DNA of 25,575 bases, taken from assembly GCA_934086395.1 (NCBI GenBank), contig CAKOIE010000020.1, positions 1 through 25,575 of the forward strand. Direction: 5' to 3'. A program made the translations under genes and the position numbers. The notes beneath the pieces were generated by a model that was given only the letters and a program-made list of their open reading frames with translations, made no database searches and was not told the DNA's origin. How positions within the stretch are numbered: position 1 is the stretch's first letter; each line of letters opens with the position of its first letter. Source of the stretch: an uncultured Bacilli bacterium (GTDB lineage: Bacteria; Bacillota_I; Bacilli_A; RF39; UBA660). Shown here in pieces: positions 15,697 through 22,956 of the stretch.

Positions 15697-16362
15697 ATGG
15701 AAATTGTTACTAGTGGAATTAATAATGGTTTTAAAGATATTACATTAATTGATGGAAATGTTAGAATTAATATGTCTACTTATGGAAATGGTGATTTGTA
15801 CTGGACAACAATGGATGATAGTAAATTAATTAAAAATATTTTTTTTACTATTACTAGAGAAAATGGTGCAGTATATTCAGCATTTCAAGATTTATTTGCG
15901 GATATAGAAAATGTAAATGTTTGTACTTTGGATAATGTTTTTAATAATAATTATGAGGTTGAAAAATATAATAAAAGATATCGTGAGAAAGCTCTCAAAT
16001 ATGATTTTTATCATTATTTTGAATTATATGATGAAGAAAATAAGACTATTACATGGTGCAGTGATGAATTTAATCATGATGATGCTAATATTTTAAAGAT
16101 AAGGAAAATAGATGATGAATTTGAACTTGAATTTATACCTAAATCTATTTTATCTGGATTTTTAAATGGAAGTACAAATATTGGAAGAGTAACAATTAAG
16201 TTTTGTAATTCTGGTAGTTATTATGCTCCTTTTAATGTTATGTTTATGCGTTTATTTAATAAGTTACAATTTGTTGATGATGTTAAAGATATAAAACATC
16301 AAGTTTCGATAGATGAATATATGTATAACAAGAATAAAGGAAAATGTTTGATGAAAAGATAA
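15697..16362 (+). CDS. Unknown soluble protein, 221 aa
   Basis: 221-residue acidic protein with no signal or membrane segment and no family I recognise. The N-terminus MEIVTSGINNGFKDITLIDG and the alternating hydrophobic pattern suggest a beta-rich fold. A stretch CTLDNVFNNNYEVEKYNKRYREKA is helical. The ATG at 15697 has TGGAGG six bases upstream. A possible -10 (TATAAT, 15608-15613) lies 84 bases before it without a clear -35. The stop codon lies in the stem of the next terminator. Possibly an accessory protein of the cluster; no role is proposed. Confidence 0.72.
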   Translation: MEIVTSGINNGFKDITLIDGNVRINMSTYGNGDLYWTTMDDSKLIKNIFFTITRENGAVYSAFQDLFADIENVNVCTLDNVFNNNYEVEKYNKRYREKALKYDFYHYFELYDEENKTITWCSDEFNHDDANILKIRKIDDEFELEFIPKSILSGFLNGSTNIGRVTIKFCNSGSYYAPFNVMFMRLFNKLQFVDDVKDIKHQVSIDEYMYNKNKGKCLMKR

Positions 16363-16382
16363 TCCATTGAGATTACTTTTTT
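16355..16382 (+). terminator. Terminator of the 221-aa gene (AAGATAATC module)
   Basis: AAAGATAATC (16355-16364, one bulged A) pairs with GATTACTTT (16371-16379) around CATTGA and runs into T. It is one of three related terminators in the cluster (also 17345-17374 and 20593-20622). Confidence 0.7.
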
Positions 16383-16389
16383 ATATTTA

Positions 16390-16398
16390 TGTTAAAAT
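16390..16398 (+). promoter_or_regulatory. Extended -10 promoter of the chimeric membrane gene
   Basis: TGT plus TAAAAT (16393-16398), 23 bases before the ATG at 16421. The same block recurs at 17382-17390. Confidence 0.55.
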
Positions 16399-16420
16399 TA
16401 AAAAAGAAATGAGTGGCATC

Positions 16421-16780
16421 ATGGAAAGATTATATGGTGTAGTTAAAGAAGTATATATACCTTTAGAATATCCGGGATATTTTGGTACTACTTTAGGAAG
16501 CAAATGGAATAATAATAAAAAATCTAAATCAGTTACTTTTAGTGTTGTGACTTATCTTTTAACAATTTTATTAATAATATCTATATTTAGTATTATTGGT
16601 AAAAATAATCCAGAATTATCATTATTCTTTAATAATTATGATAGGGCATATGATTTAAAAGGCAAATATATGTTATTAAGAAAAATGTTGTGTTTATATG
16701 TATTTTTACAAGTATTTATTGATAGTGCATTATATTTTATGGGAAATAAATTATTAAATAAAGGTATTAATTTAGAGTAG
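16421..16780 (+). CDS. Small membrane protein with borrowed N-terminus (probable chimera)
   Basis: 119-aa protein. Its first 17 residues, MERLYGVVKEVYIPLEY, are identical to those of the 86-aa protein at 17413, with only four synonymous base differences, and the promoter and upstream terminator are shared too. After that the sequence changes to an unrelated part: PGYFGTTLGSKWNNN, then two membrane helices (about residues 38-59 and 89-108). It looks like a fusion of a duplicated 5' end with the interior of a membrane-protein gene, so it may be a decayed or chimeric gene. The ATG matches the start of the sister gene. A GAGTGG site lies close upstream. Confidence 0.65.
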   Translation: MERLYGVVKEVYIPLEYPGYFGTTLGSKWNNNKKSKSVTFSVVTYLLTILLIISIFSIIGKNNPELSLFFNNYDRAYDLKGKYMLLRKMLCLYVFLQVFIDSALYFMGNKLLNKGINLE

Positions 16781-16790
16781 GAATTTATTA

Positions 16791-16799
16791 TGTTATAAT
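16791..16799 (+). promoter_or_regulatory. Extended -10 promoter of the 171-aa gene
   Basis: TGT plus perfect TATAAT (16794-16799) with a TTTAGA -35 candidate at 16771-16776 (17-base spacer). AGGAAGG follows before the start at 16825. Confidence 0.65.
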
Positions 16800-16824
16800 T
16801 TTATATAGGAAGGCGATTTATATT

Positions 16825-17340
16825 ATGGATAAAAATAGTATTATAGATAAGGAAACATTTGAAGTTTATACTTATGCTGAAGATCATCCTAAAGTGTTTG
16901 TTTGTGATAAAATGATTGCTCCTGCGGTTGCTTTGTTAAATAAAAAGGGATATAAAACATTTGCAAGTTGTTCAGGTCATTATAAAATAGAATTTTACGA
17001 ATATTTTGATGAGGATATTAAAAACTTAGAAGAATATCAAAATAATGAAAGAATTATTATTAAAAAAATAAAGGAAAATAATTTTGATTATTGGGAGGAA
17101 TTAGATAGTACAATAACTTATATTTTATTTAATGATAAATATGATTTTGATAATTTACCTAATGGGTTTGATATAGAAGTAGATGAAGGGATTGATTATC
17201 CAAGAACTTTACTTGAATGTAAAACTAGTTATTATGATAAAAATAATAAACATTTAAGTATGCTTGATGTTTTAAAAGAACTTGATAATAAGTGTAAAGA
17301 ACTTTATGAATGGGTAAAGAAATTACCAAACAATAATTAG
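16825..17340 (+). CDS. Unknown soluble protein with SCSGH motif
   Basis: 171-aa acidic, cytoplasmic protein. After AVALLNKKGYKTFASCSGHYKIEFY, the G-Y/W-x-T-x-x-SCSGH pattern is one I associate with small proteins of phages and Firmicutes of unknown function; the Cys-Ser-Gly-His may be a metal or active-site motif, but this is not established. The C-terminal half is acidic with a helical end (MLDVLKELDNKCKELYEWVK). A good AGGAAGG site and an extended -10 promoter precede it, and a terminator of the cluster's module follows, so it is a single-gene unit. Confidence 0.72.
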   Translation: MDKNSIIDKETFEVYTYAEDHPKVFVCDKMIAPAVALLNKKGYKTFASCSGHYKIEFYEYFDEDIKNLEEYQNNERIIIKKIKENNFDYWEELDSTITYILFNDKYDFDNLPNGFDIEVDEGIDYPRTLLECKTSYYDKNNKHLSMLDVLKELDNKCKELYEWVKKLPNNN

Positions 17341-17344
17341 TAGT

Positions 17345-17374
17345 AAAGATAATCGTTGGTGGTTACCTTTTTTT
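17345..17374 (+). terminator. Terminator of the SCSGH gene (AAGATAATC module)
   Basis: AAAGATAATC (17345-17354) pairs with GGTTACCTTT (17361-17370) with one mismatch and one G-U, loop GTTGGT, then seven T. Confidence 0.7.
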
Positions 17375-17381
17375 ATATTTG

Positions 17382-17390
17382 TGTTAAAAT
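17382..17390 (+). promoter_or_regulatory. Extended -10 promoter of the 86-aa/helicase operon
   Basis: TGT plus TAAAAT (17385-17390), 22 bases before the ATG at 17413. It lies in a block nearly identical to 16380-16420. Confidence 0.55.
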
Positions 17391-17412
17391 TAAAAAAGAA
17401 AAGAGTGATATC

Positions 17413-17673
17413 ATGGAAAGATTATATGGAGTTGTTAAGGAAGTATATATTCCTTTAGAATATAATGAAAATAATAATTTATTAGATGTTATGGATAGAC
17501 ATAATATTGGTTTTAAAATAGATGTTGATGGTGAAGTAGAATCTTATGAATTTGAACAAGATGAATTTAACTGTCAAATACTTAAGAATGCTTTCGTAAT
17601 GATTACTAAACAAACAATAGATGGAACTAATTTTATAGATATAGAAAAAGTGGAAAGTGATTTAGATGAATAA
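17413..17673 (+). CDS. 86-aa acidic protein coupled to the helicase
   Basis: Small acidic protein with no known family. It begins MERLYGVVKEVYIPLEY, identical to the N-terminus at 16421, then alternating hydrophobic stretches (IGFKIDVDGEVESYEF, FVMITK) that suggest a small beta-barrel or sheet, and an acidic tail. The helicase start overlaps its stop by 8 bases and has only a weak ribosome site, so helicase translation probably depends on this gene. Such pairing suggests a partner or regulator of the helicase. That role is inference; no motif defines it. Confidence 0.72.
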   Translation: MERLYGVVKEVYIPLEYNENNNLLDVMDRHNIGFKIDVDGEVESYEFEQDEFNCQILKNAFVMITKQTIDGTNFIDIEKVESDLDE

Positions 17674-20599
17674 AGGTTTAGAGTTATATAAACATAATGA
17701 AGAAGCTTATAGAAAAATAGATAATGCTTATCAAAGTGGTGAAGATGTTGTCGGTATAGTTCATGCAACAGGTACTGGTAAAAGCTATCTTGCTTTAAAT
17801 TTAGCTTATCATAACCAAGATAAAAAAGTTGTATATATAGTTCCGTCAAATGGGATTATAGAACATCTGGAAAACATTATTAAAGAATCCGGTTTAAGCA
17901 AAGAAAAAGATTTTGCTAATGTTGAATTTAGAACATATCAAAGTTTGGTTAATTTATCACTTGAAGAGATGGAGAATATAAATTGTGATTTATTAATCTT
18001 AGATGAATTCCATCATTTAGGAGCACCAATATGGGGAGCCCGTACTAAAACATTAATTGAAACTCATTCTAATATTAAAATATTTGGAATGACAGCTTAT
18101 ACTGTAAGAGATCGAAATACTTCATATGAAAGAGATATGGCTAATCCGGAAACTGATGAATTATTTTCTAATAAAATAGTAAGTAGATATGACTTATGTG
18201 ATGCTATAATTGATGGAATATTACCACAAAATATAACTTATAAAACAAGTGTAGTTGGTTTAGAAGAAATACTAAAAAAATTAGAAGATAAAACAAGTTC
18301 TTTAGGATTAGAAGAAGAAAATAACAAAGAATTAGAAGCAGCCAGAAAAAGAATAGCTGAAGCACCAAGTATAGCTAAAATTATAAAAGAAACAATTCAT
18401 TCAAATTCTAAACTAATATATTTTTGTCCACCATTTTCAGAAAAAGATGTAAACGATATTGAAACCATTAAAAAAGAAGCACTTAAATGGTTTAAACAAA
18501 TAACAGGTGAAGAAAATATTGTTTTTTATTCAACAACAAGTGAGATGGGAACTGATGGAAAGAAAAATAGAGAAGCATTTTACCAAGATGTAGATTTAAG
18601 TGGTAATAATGTAAGTAATAAATTAAGAGTCATGTTTGCTATAAATCAATATAATGAAGGAATTCATGCTCCAAATGTTGATGGAGTAATTATGGGAAGA
18701 GGAACATCATCGGATATTGTTTTCTTTGAACAATTAGGTAGAGCTTTAGCCGTTAATCGAAATAATAATCCTGTAATTATTGATTTAGCTGGAAATTATA
18801 CTTATATGAATGAGCTTGAAAATAACATTAAGGATAGAATTAAAGAACAAAGTGAAAAAACAGGAAGAACAAACAAAAGAAAAAATATTCCTGAAGTTAA
18901 ATTTAACATTGAAATCCAAAACATAGACATATTTAATTTCTTGAGTGATTATTACAAAAGAATTAATCGAACCTGGAATGATTATTATGAACTTGCCAGA
19001 AAATATTATGAAACACATGGAGATTTAGAAGTTCCTTCAAAATTTAAAACCAATGATGGAATAACTTATGATCATAATGGTAAGATAAATTTAGGTATAT
19101 GGATAGCAAATCAAAGACAACAATGTTTACCTACAAGTGAACGAGGCAAATTGCTTTTACAAATCGGCATGAGATTTGAAAATAAAAACTCTACTTTAAA
19201 ATGGGAAGAAATGTATAAATATGCCCAAAAATATTATGAAGCATATGGAAATTTAGAAATTCCTTTGAGATTTAAAACCAATAATGGATTTACTTATGAT
19301 TCGAATGGTAAGATAAATTTAGGCAGATGGATAACTAATCAAAGACAAAGATGCTTACCTGAAAGTGAACAAGGCAAATTGCTTTTACAAATCGGCATGA
19401 GATTTGAAAATAAAGTATCTACTTTATTATGGAACGAAATGTATGAATATGCTAAAAAATATTATGAAACACATGGAGATTTAGAAGTTCCTGCAAAATT
19501 TAAAACTAATGATGGAGCTACTTATGATCCAAATGGTAAAATAAACTTAGGTCAATGGATAAGAAGTCAAAGACATTTATGTCATCCTGAAAGCGAACGA
19601 GGCAAATTACTTTTCCAAATAGGCATGAGATTTGAAAATATAATATCAACTTTATCATGGAAAGAAATGTATGAATATGCTAAAAAATATTATGGAGCAT
19701 ATGGAAATTTAGAGATACCTCAAAAATTTAAAACCAATGATGGAACTACCTATGATTCAAATGGCAAGATAAATTTAGGAAAATGGATATCAAATCAAAG
19801 ACAAAAATGTTCTCCAAAAAGTGAGCAAGGTAAATTACTTTTACAAATAGGAATGCGTTTTGAATGCATAAAGGCTAAGTCTACTTTATCATGGGAAGAA
19901 ACGTATGAATATGCTAAAAAATATTATGAAACACATGGAGATTTAGAAGTTCCTACAAAATTTAAAACCAATGATGGAGTAACTTATGATCCAAATGGCA
20001 AGTTAAACTTAGGTGAATGGATAGGAACACAAAGAAAGAAATGCTTACCTGAAAGTGAACGAGGAAAATTATTATCTCAAATCGGAATGAGATTTGAAAA
20101 TAAAAAATCTACTTTACCATGGAAAGAAATGTATGAATATGCTAAAAAATATTATGAATTACATGGGAATATTGAAATTCCTGCAACATTTAAAACCAAT
20201 GATGGAAAAAATTATGATATTAATGGCAAAATAAATTTAGGAAGATGGATTGATACGCAAAGACAAAAATGTTTACCTGAAAGTGAACAAGGCAAATTGC
20301 TTTTACAAATTGGTATGAGATTTAATCTATTAAAAGATTTTACTCAAATAAAAAATATATGTTTAGAGCGTAAGATAGACACTGAATTAAATAAACAAGT
20401 TACACATGTAAGTGCATTGAATGAATTTATTGCTAAAATAAAATTAAGTGAGGAATTAGGAATAAATCTTATTGATGAAAATGGTAAATTAAATCAAATT
20501 TTCTATATTGATGATGAAGAATTTAAAGACAAATTTGGTTATAGTGTTGAAGATTCAATAAGCAAATATAATTTAGAAAGTAAAAGCAAGGTAAGATAA
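17666..20599 (+). CDS. SF2 helicase with six helicase-associated (HA) repeats
   Basis: 977-aa protein. The N-terminal 430 residues form a superfamily 2 helicase: HATGTGKS (33-40, Walker A), ILDEFHH with DEFH at 113-116, GMTAY (141-145, motif III), and QLGRAL (356-361, motif VI). Six tandem helicase-associated repeats (PF03457 type, about 76 residues each) follow, with conserved tryptophans at about 437, 513, 589, 665, 743 and 819. Each has FKTNDG, YD.NGKINLG, W..QR, and SE.GKLL.QIGMRF. Odd repeats read THGDLEVP and SERGK; even repeats read NLEIP or NIEIP and SEQGK. The last 90 residues are unlike the repeats. HA arrays are presumed to contact nucleic acid. It is coupled to the 86-aa gene and closed by a terminator. 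Role unknown; such helicases often sit on mobile or accessory DNA. Confidence 0.9.
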   Translation: MNKGLELYKHNEEAYRKIDNAYQSGEDVVGIVHATGTGKSYLALNLAYHNQDKKVVYIVPSNGIIEHLENIIKESGLSKEKDFANVEFRTYQSLVNLSLEEMENINCDLLILDEFHHLGAPIWGARTKTLIETHSNIKIFGMTAYTVRDRNTSYERDMANPETDELFSNKIVSRYDLCDAIIDGILPQNITYKTSVVGLEEILKKLEDKTSSLGLEEENNKELEAARKRIAEAPSIAKIIKETIHSNSKLIYFCPPFSEKDVNDIETIKKEALKWFKQITGEENIVFYSTTSEMGTDGKKNREAFYQDVDLSGNNVSNKLRVMFAINQYNEGIHAPNVDGVIMGRGTSSDIVFFEQLGRALAVNRNNNPVIIDLAGNYTYMNELENNIKDRIKEQSEKTGRTNKRKNIPEVKFNIEIQNIDIFNFLSDYYKRINRTWNDYYELARKYYETHGDLEVPSKFKTNDGITYDHNGKINLGIWIANQRQQCLPTSERGKLLLQIGMRFENKNSTLKWEEMYKYAQKYYEAYGNLEIPLRFKTNNGFTYDSNGKINLGRWITNQRQRCLPESEQGKLLLQIGMRFENKVSTLLWNEMYEYAKKYYETHGDLEVPAKFKTNDGATYDPNGKINLGQWIRSQRHLCHPESERGKLLFQIGMRFENIISTLSWKEMYEYAKKYYGAYGNLEIPQKFKTNDGTTYDSNGKINLGKWISNQRQKCSPKSEQGKLLLQIGMRFECIKAKSTLSWEETYEYAKKYYETHGDLEVPTKFKTNDGVTYDPNGKLNLGEWIGTQRKKCLPESERGKLLSQIGMRFENKKSTLPWKEMYEYAKKYYELHGNIEIPATFKTNDGKNYDINGKINLGRWIDTQRQKCLPESEQGKLLLQIGMRFNLLKDFTQIKNICLERKIDTELNKQVTHVSALNEFIAKIKLSEELGINLIDENGKLNQIFYIDDEEFKDKFGYSVEDSISKYNLESKSKVR
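18974..20325 (+). repeat. Six-unit HA repeat array with two-unit (A-B) period
   Basis: Within the helicase gene, units of about 228 bases run from 18974 to about 20325. Units 1, 3 and 5 are more like each other than their neighbours, as are 2, 4 and 6, at both protein and DNA level, so the array appears to have grown by duplication of A-B pairs. Unit 4 is two residues longer. Confidence 0.85.
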
Positions 20600-20622
20600 T
20601 CTCTAGTTAGGTTATCTTTTTT
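20593..20622 (+). terminator. Terminator of the helicase gene (AAGATAATC module)
   Basis: AAGATAATC (20593-20601) pairs with GGTTATCTT (20610-20618) including one G-U, loop of eight bases, then T-run. The stop codon is in the left arm. Confidence 0.78.
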
Positions 20623-20642
20623 AGTTTAATTTGTTATTTGTG

Positions 20643-20651
20643 TGTTATAAT
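20643..20651 (+). promoter_or_regulatory. Extended -10 promoter of the SDR gene
   Basis: TGT plus TATAAT (20646-20651). The -35 region is weak. An AAGGAG site (20670-20675) follows. Confidence 0.55.
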
Positions 20652-20684
20652 AAATTTGTTAAGATAAAAAAGGAGAAGATGAAA

Positions 20685-21416
20685 ATGGAAAATAATAAAG
20701 TTGCAATTATAACAGGAGGAGCATCAGGTATTGGTCTTGCTACTGCTAAAAAGTTAGCTGGCTATGGTGTAAATGTTGTTCTTGCTGATTGGAACGATAA
20801 TGTTAAAGAAATTGCTTCTAGTATAGGTGAAAATGCATTAGGAATTAAATGTGATGTTTCAAGTGAAGAAAGTGTTAAATCATTGGTGGAGGAAACAGTA
20901 AGTAAATTTGAACACATTGATTATTTAGTTGCTAATGCTGGAATTGGTGGAGGACCAAATAAGGCTCATGAGGTTAGCTTAGAAGAATGGAATAAAGTTG
21001 TTGCAGTTAACCAAACAGGAATATTCTTAGTTAATAAATATGTTATTGCCGAAATGCTTAAAAATGGTGGAGGAAGCATTGTTAATACATCAAGTATGTA
21101 TGGATTAGTAGGTACAACTATGAGTTTTGCTTATTCAGCTACTAAAGGCGCAATTAATCAAATGACTAGATCACTTGCTTTAACTTATGCTAGAAATAAT
21201 ATTAGAATTAATGCAGTTGCACCAGGCTATGTTGATACTCCAATTTTAAGTCAAGTTCCTGATGATATGAAAGAGATTATGGCTAATCAATTGCCGATTG
21301 GAAGATTAGGAAAAGATAATGAAATTGCTAATTTAATAGTTTATTTATTAAGTGAAAAAGCATCATTTATAACTGGAGCTGTTGTTCCAATTGATGGTGG
21401 ATATACTGCACAATAA
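20685..21416 (+). CDS. Short-chain dehydrogenase/reductase (SDR) family oxidoreductase
   Basis: 243-aa classical SDR using NAD(P)H. The Rossmann motif TGGASGIG is at residues 10-17, followed by CDVSSEES, NAGIGGG, NTSSMYG and the catalytic Tyr-x-x-x-Lys in FAYSATKGA, with the Ser in NTSS. VAPGYVDTP and the C-terminal ITGAVVPIDGG are typical, including of FabG-like enzymes. The substrate cannot be inferred; the sequence resembles FabG and 3-hydroxy-acid dehydrogenases in general. The ATG at 20685 was chosen because AAGGAG lies nine bases upstream; ATG 20679 would be only three bases from it. It sits alone after the helicase terminator, and a new promoter starts five bases after its stop, so no polycistron is evident. 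Confidence 0.93.
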   Translation: MENNKVAIITGGASGIGLATAKKLAGYGVNVVLADWNDNVKEIASSIGENALGIKCDVSSEESVKSLVEETVSKFEHIDYLVANAGIGGGPNKAHEVSLEEWNKVVAVNQTGIFLVNKYVIAEMLKNGGGSIVNTSSMYGLVGTTMSFAYSATKGAINQMTRSLALTYARNNIRINAVAPGYVDTPILSQVPDDMKEIMANQLPIGRLGKDNEIANLIVYLLSEKASFITGAVVPIDGGYTAQ

Positions 21417-21420
21417 TTAC

Positions 21421-21449
21421 TTGTAATTTATTAAAAATATTTGTATAAT
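21421..21449 (+). promoter_or_regulatory. Strong promoter downstream of the SDR gene
   Basis: TTGTAA (21421-21426), 17-base spacer and perfect TATAAT (21444-21449), beginning five bases after the SDR stop. Confidence 0.75.
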
Positions 21450-21455
21450 TTATTT

Positions 21456-21518
21456 ATAGATTAAAAAAGAAGTAGAAGTAAAGACGTTTTTGATGCGTTA
21501 TATTTCTACTTTTTTTAT
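21456..21518 (+). ncRNA. Probable short RNA or terminator-attenuated leader
   Basis: From the promoter's expected start (about 21456) to a strong terminator is only some 60 bases. The stem runs from AAGTAGAA at about 21470 through ACG to its partner CGT and TTTCTACTT ending at 21512, with a T-run after it. This could be a small RNA or an attenuator for the 96-aa gene at 21550, whose AGGAGG-type site lies just after the terminator. No known RNA family is recognised. Confidence 0.55.
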
Positions 21519-21549
21519 TTCTAAATATAATACATGGAGGAGATAAAAT

Positions 21550-21840
21550 ATGAATTGTTTAGAAATTGGAAGTATGTTGTTAATGTTAAGAAAGGGATAT
21601 AATAACTATTTTATAACTAATTATGAATTAGTAGACTATATGTTAGATGAAGAATTAATTAGTATAAATAATTGTATGATAGTTATAACAGATAAGGGAA
21701 ATGATTATTTAGATGATATAATTGAAAATAAGTATTTATTACTACTTAGATATATTTCACCTGATCCAAATAAATTTAATGAAATGATTTTAAACAGACA
21801 AAATAATAATTCTAGTTTTGCAAAAAAACTAGTTAAATAA
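21550..21840 (+). CDS. Unknown small protein, 96 aa
   Basis: 96-aa protein with no recognised family. It begins MNCLEIGSMLLMLRKG and ends SSFAKKLVK; the middle is alternately hydrophobic and acidic (VITDKGNDYLDDIIE). It has no clear membrane helix. A strong GGAGGAGA site precedes the ATG. There is no separate promoter after the short-RNA terminator, so expression may depend on reading through that terminator. A terminator shared with the convergent gerM gene follows. Confidence 0.65.
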   Translation: MNCLEIGSMLLMLRKGYNNYFITNYELVDYMLDEELISINNCMIVITDKGNDYLDDIIENKYLLLLRYISPDPNKFNEMILNRQNNNSSFAKKLVK

Positions 21841-21846
21841 GAAAAT

Positions 21847-21869
21847 AAAGCACTGGGTATGTGCTTTTT
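21847..21869. terminator. Bidirectional terminator between the 96-aa gene and gerM
   Basis: AAAGCAC (21847-21853) and GTGCTTT (21861-21867) around TGGGTAT, followed by T on the plus strand and by T-rich sequence on the minus strand. It serves both converging genes. Confidence 0.75.
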
Positions 21870-22782
21870 AAATTTCATAAGAATTATATAAATTATCATC
21901 AATATAATAAACTACTTTATTTATGTTATAGTTTTCTTTAATGGATAGGTTAAATGTATATATAGTTTCTTCAATTAATTCTTTAGATGAGAAATTATTG
22001 CTATTTAAATTAAGAACAATATAGTCATTTTTAATCTCATAGGCAGCTTTTTTAATATCTTTGATATAACTGATTAGATTAGTGTTATAAACACTTTTAG
22101 AAGCCATTTCTTCAATAATAATTTTTATTTTATCATCTTGATTATTATTTACTAAAGTTATGGGAATATAGTAGTAATATTTATCTTGTTTTGATAAATA
22201 GAATATAGTTGTTTTGGTAGTTCCAACAATATTATTTATGTTAAATACTTTATTAATACCATAACTTCGATCTAATATGGGATCTATTAATTTATTATTT
22301 GGTAATTTAGTTAAAATATTTCCTTCAATATAAATAGATAATTTATAATCATTATTTAAACTTGTGATAGAGTAAATTAAAGAAGAAATTAATTGATCAA
22401 TCTTATTATCGGGAGTATTTAGTAGTTCTTTAGAAAAATTTAATTTAACAATATTGTTATCAATATCAATAGATAATAACCTAGTATTTTTAGGTATTAT
22501 AGGAGTAAATCCTTCTTTTATATAATTTGATTTATTACCATCAATTGTTAAATAGTTAACTATTTCTTTTATTTTATCAAGATTATTATTTTCATTTAAA
22601 ATAATATTAACTCTAACAACATAGTTATTTTGATCAAGTAAATAAATATAGGCTTCTTTATAATTTTTTTTGACATTATTTATTGTTTCTATTTTCTTTG
22701 TAGGAAATAAATAGACAATAAAAATAATTATAAGAGATGATATAATAAGAAATATTCTTTTTTTTAGTTTATTTTTTAACAT
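21868..22782 (-). CDS. gerM: GerM-like sporulation protein with two GerMN domains
   Basis: 304-aa protein. An N-terminal helix (about residues 9-27) anchors it outside the membrane. Two GerMN domains follow (about 45-155 and 195-290), with IPKNTRLLSIDIDNNIVKLNFSKE in the first and matching strand-helix patterns in the second, including YIEG. In B. subtilis GerM helps assemble the SpoIIIA-SpoIIQ channel between mother cell and forespore and is a lipoprotein. This protein has no cysteine at all, so it cannot be lipidated and uses a signal anchor instead. Synteny supports the call: gerE lies upstream on the same strand, as in B. subtilis, but here a TnpB element separates them. GGTGG precedes the ATG. 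Confidence 0.87.
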   Translation of the reverse strand: MLKNKLKKRIFLIISSLIIIFIVYLFPTKKIETINNVKKNYKEAYIYLLDQNNYVVRVNIILNENNNLDKIKEIVNYLTIDGNKSNYIKEGFTPIIPKNTRLLSIDIDNNIVKLNFSKELLNTPDNKIDQLISSLIYSITSLNNDYKLSIYIEGNILTKLPNNKLIDPILDRSYGINKVFNINNIVGTTKTTIFYLSKQDKYYYYIPITLVNNNQDDKIKIIIEEMASKSVYNTNLISYIKDIKKAAYEIKNDYIVLNLNSNNFSSKELIEETIYTFNLSIKENYNINKVVYYIDDNLYNSYEI

Positions 22783-22816
22783 AATTCCACCATTTAATTA
22801 TATGCAAAGAACATAG

Positions 22817-22838
22817 ATAATAAATTAAAATTTATTAT
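22817..22838. repeat. Inverted repeat near the right end of the TnpB element
   Basis: ATAATAAA (22817-22824) and TTTATTAT (22831-22838), a perfect 8-bp stem, lies between the putative guide scaffold and gerM. It may be the right-end hairpin recognised by an IS200/IS605 transposase. Confidence 0.4.
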
Positions 22839-22842
22839 TTTC

Positions 22843-22956
22843 GGCTTTCGCCTATATTTTCCTGCTTCATAGATAAAGTAACCTTTAGTCTCCACAGGCT
22901 TAAATTCCGATAGTTGCTACCGTACATTTTTTATTGTTATTTGATTGTATATTTTA
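22843..22956 (-). ncRNA. Putative omega (right-end) RNA of the TnpB element
   Basis: The 3' flank of tnpB on the minus strand holds a structured, relatively GC-rich stretch ending in a GGC-GAAA-GCC tetraloop hairpin (22843-22852), with CCTGTGGAGACTAAAGG and GAAGCAGG segments before it, where TnpB guide RNA scaffolds normally lie. The exact 3' border and guide cannot be fixed from sequence alone. Confidence 0.5.

Noticed and set aside
18974..20325. CRISPR-like or intergenic tandem repeat
   Set aside because: The repeats stay in one open frame, are about 76 codons long and code for helicase-associated domains.
22797..22804. CATATAAT as a sigma-E -10 for gerM
   Set aside because: The start of transcription would fall on the ribosome binding site, and no fitting -35 is visible.
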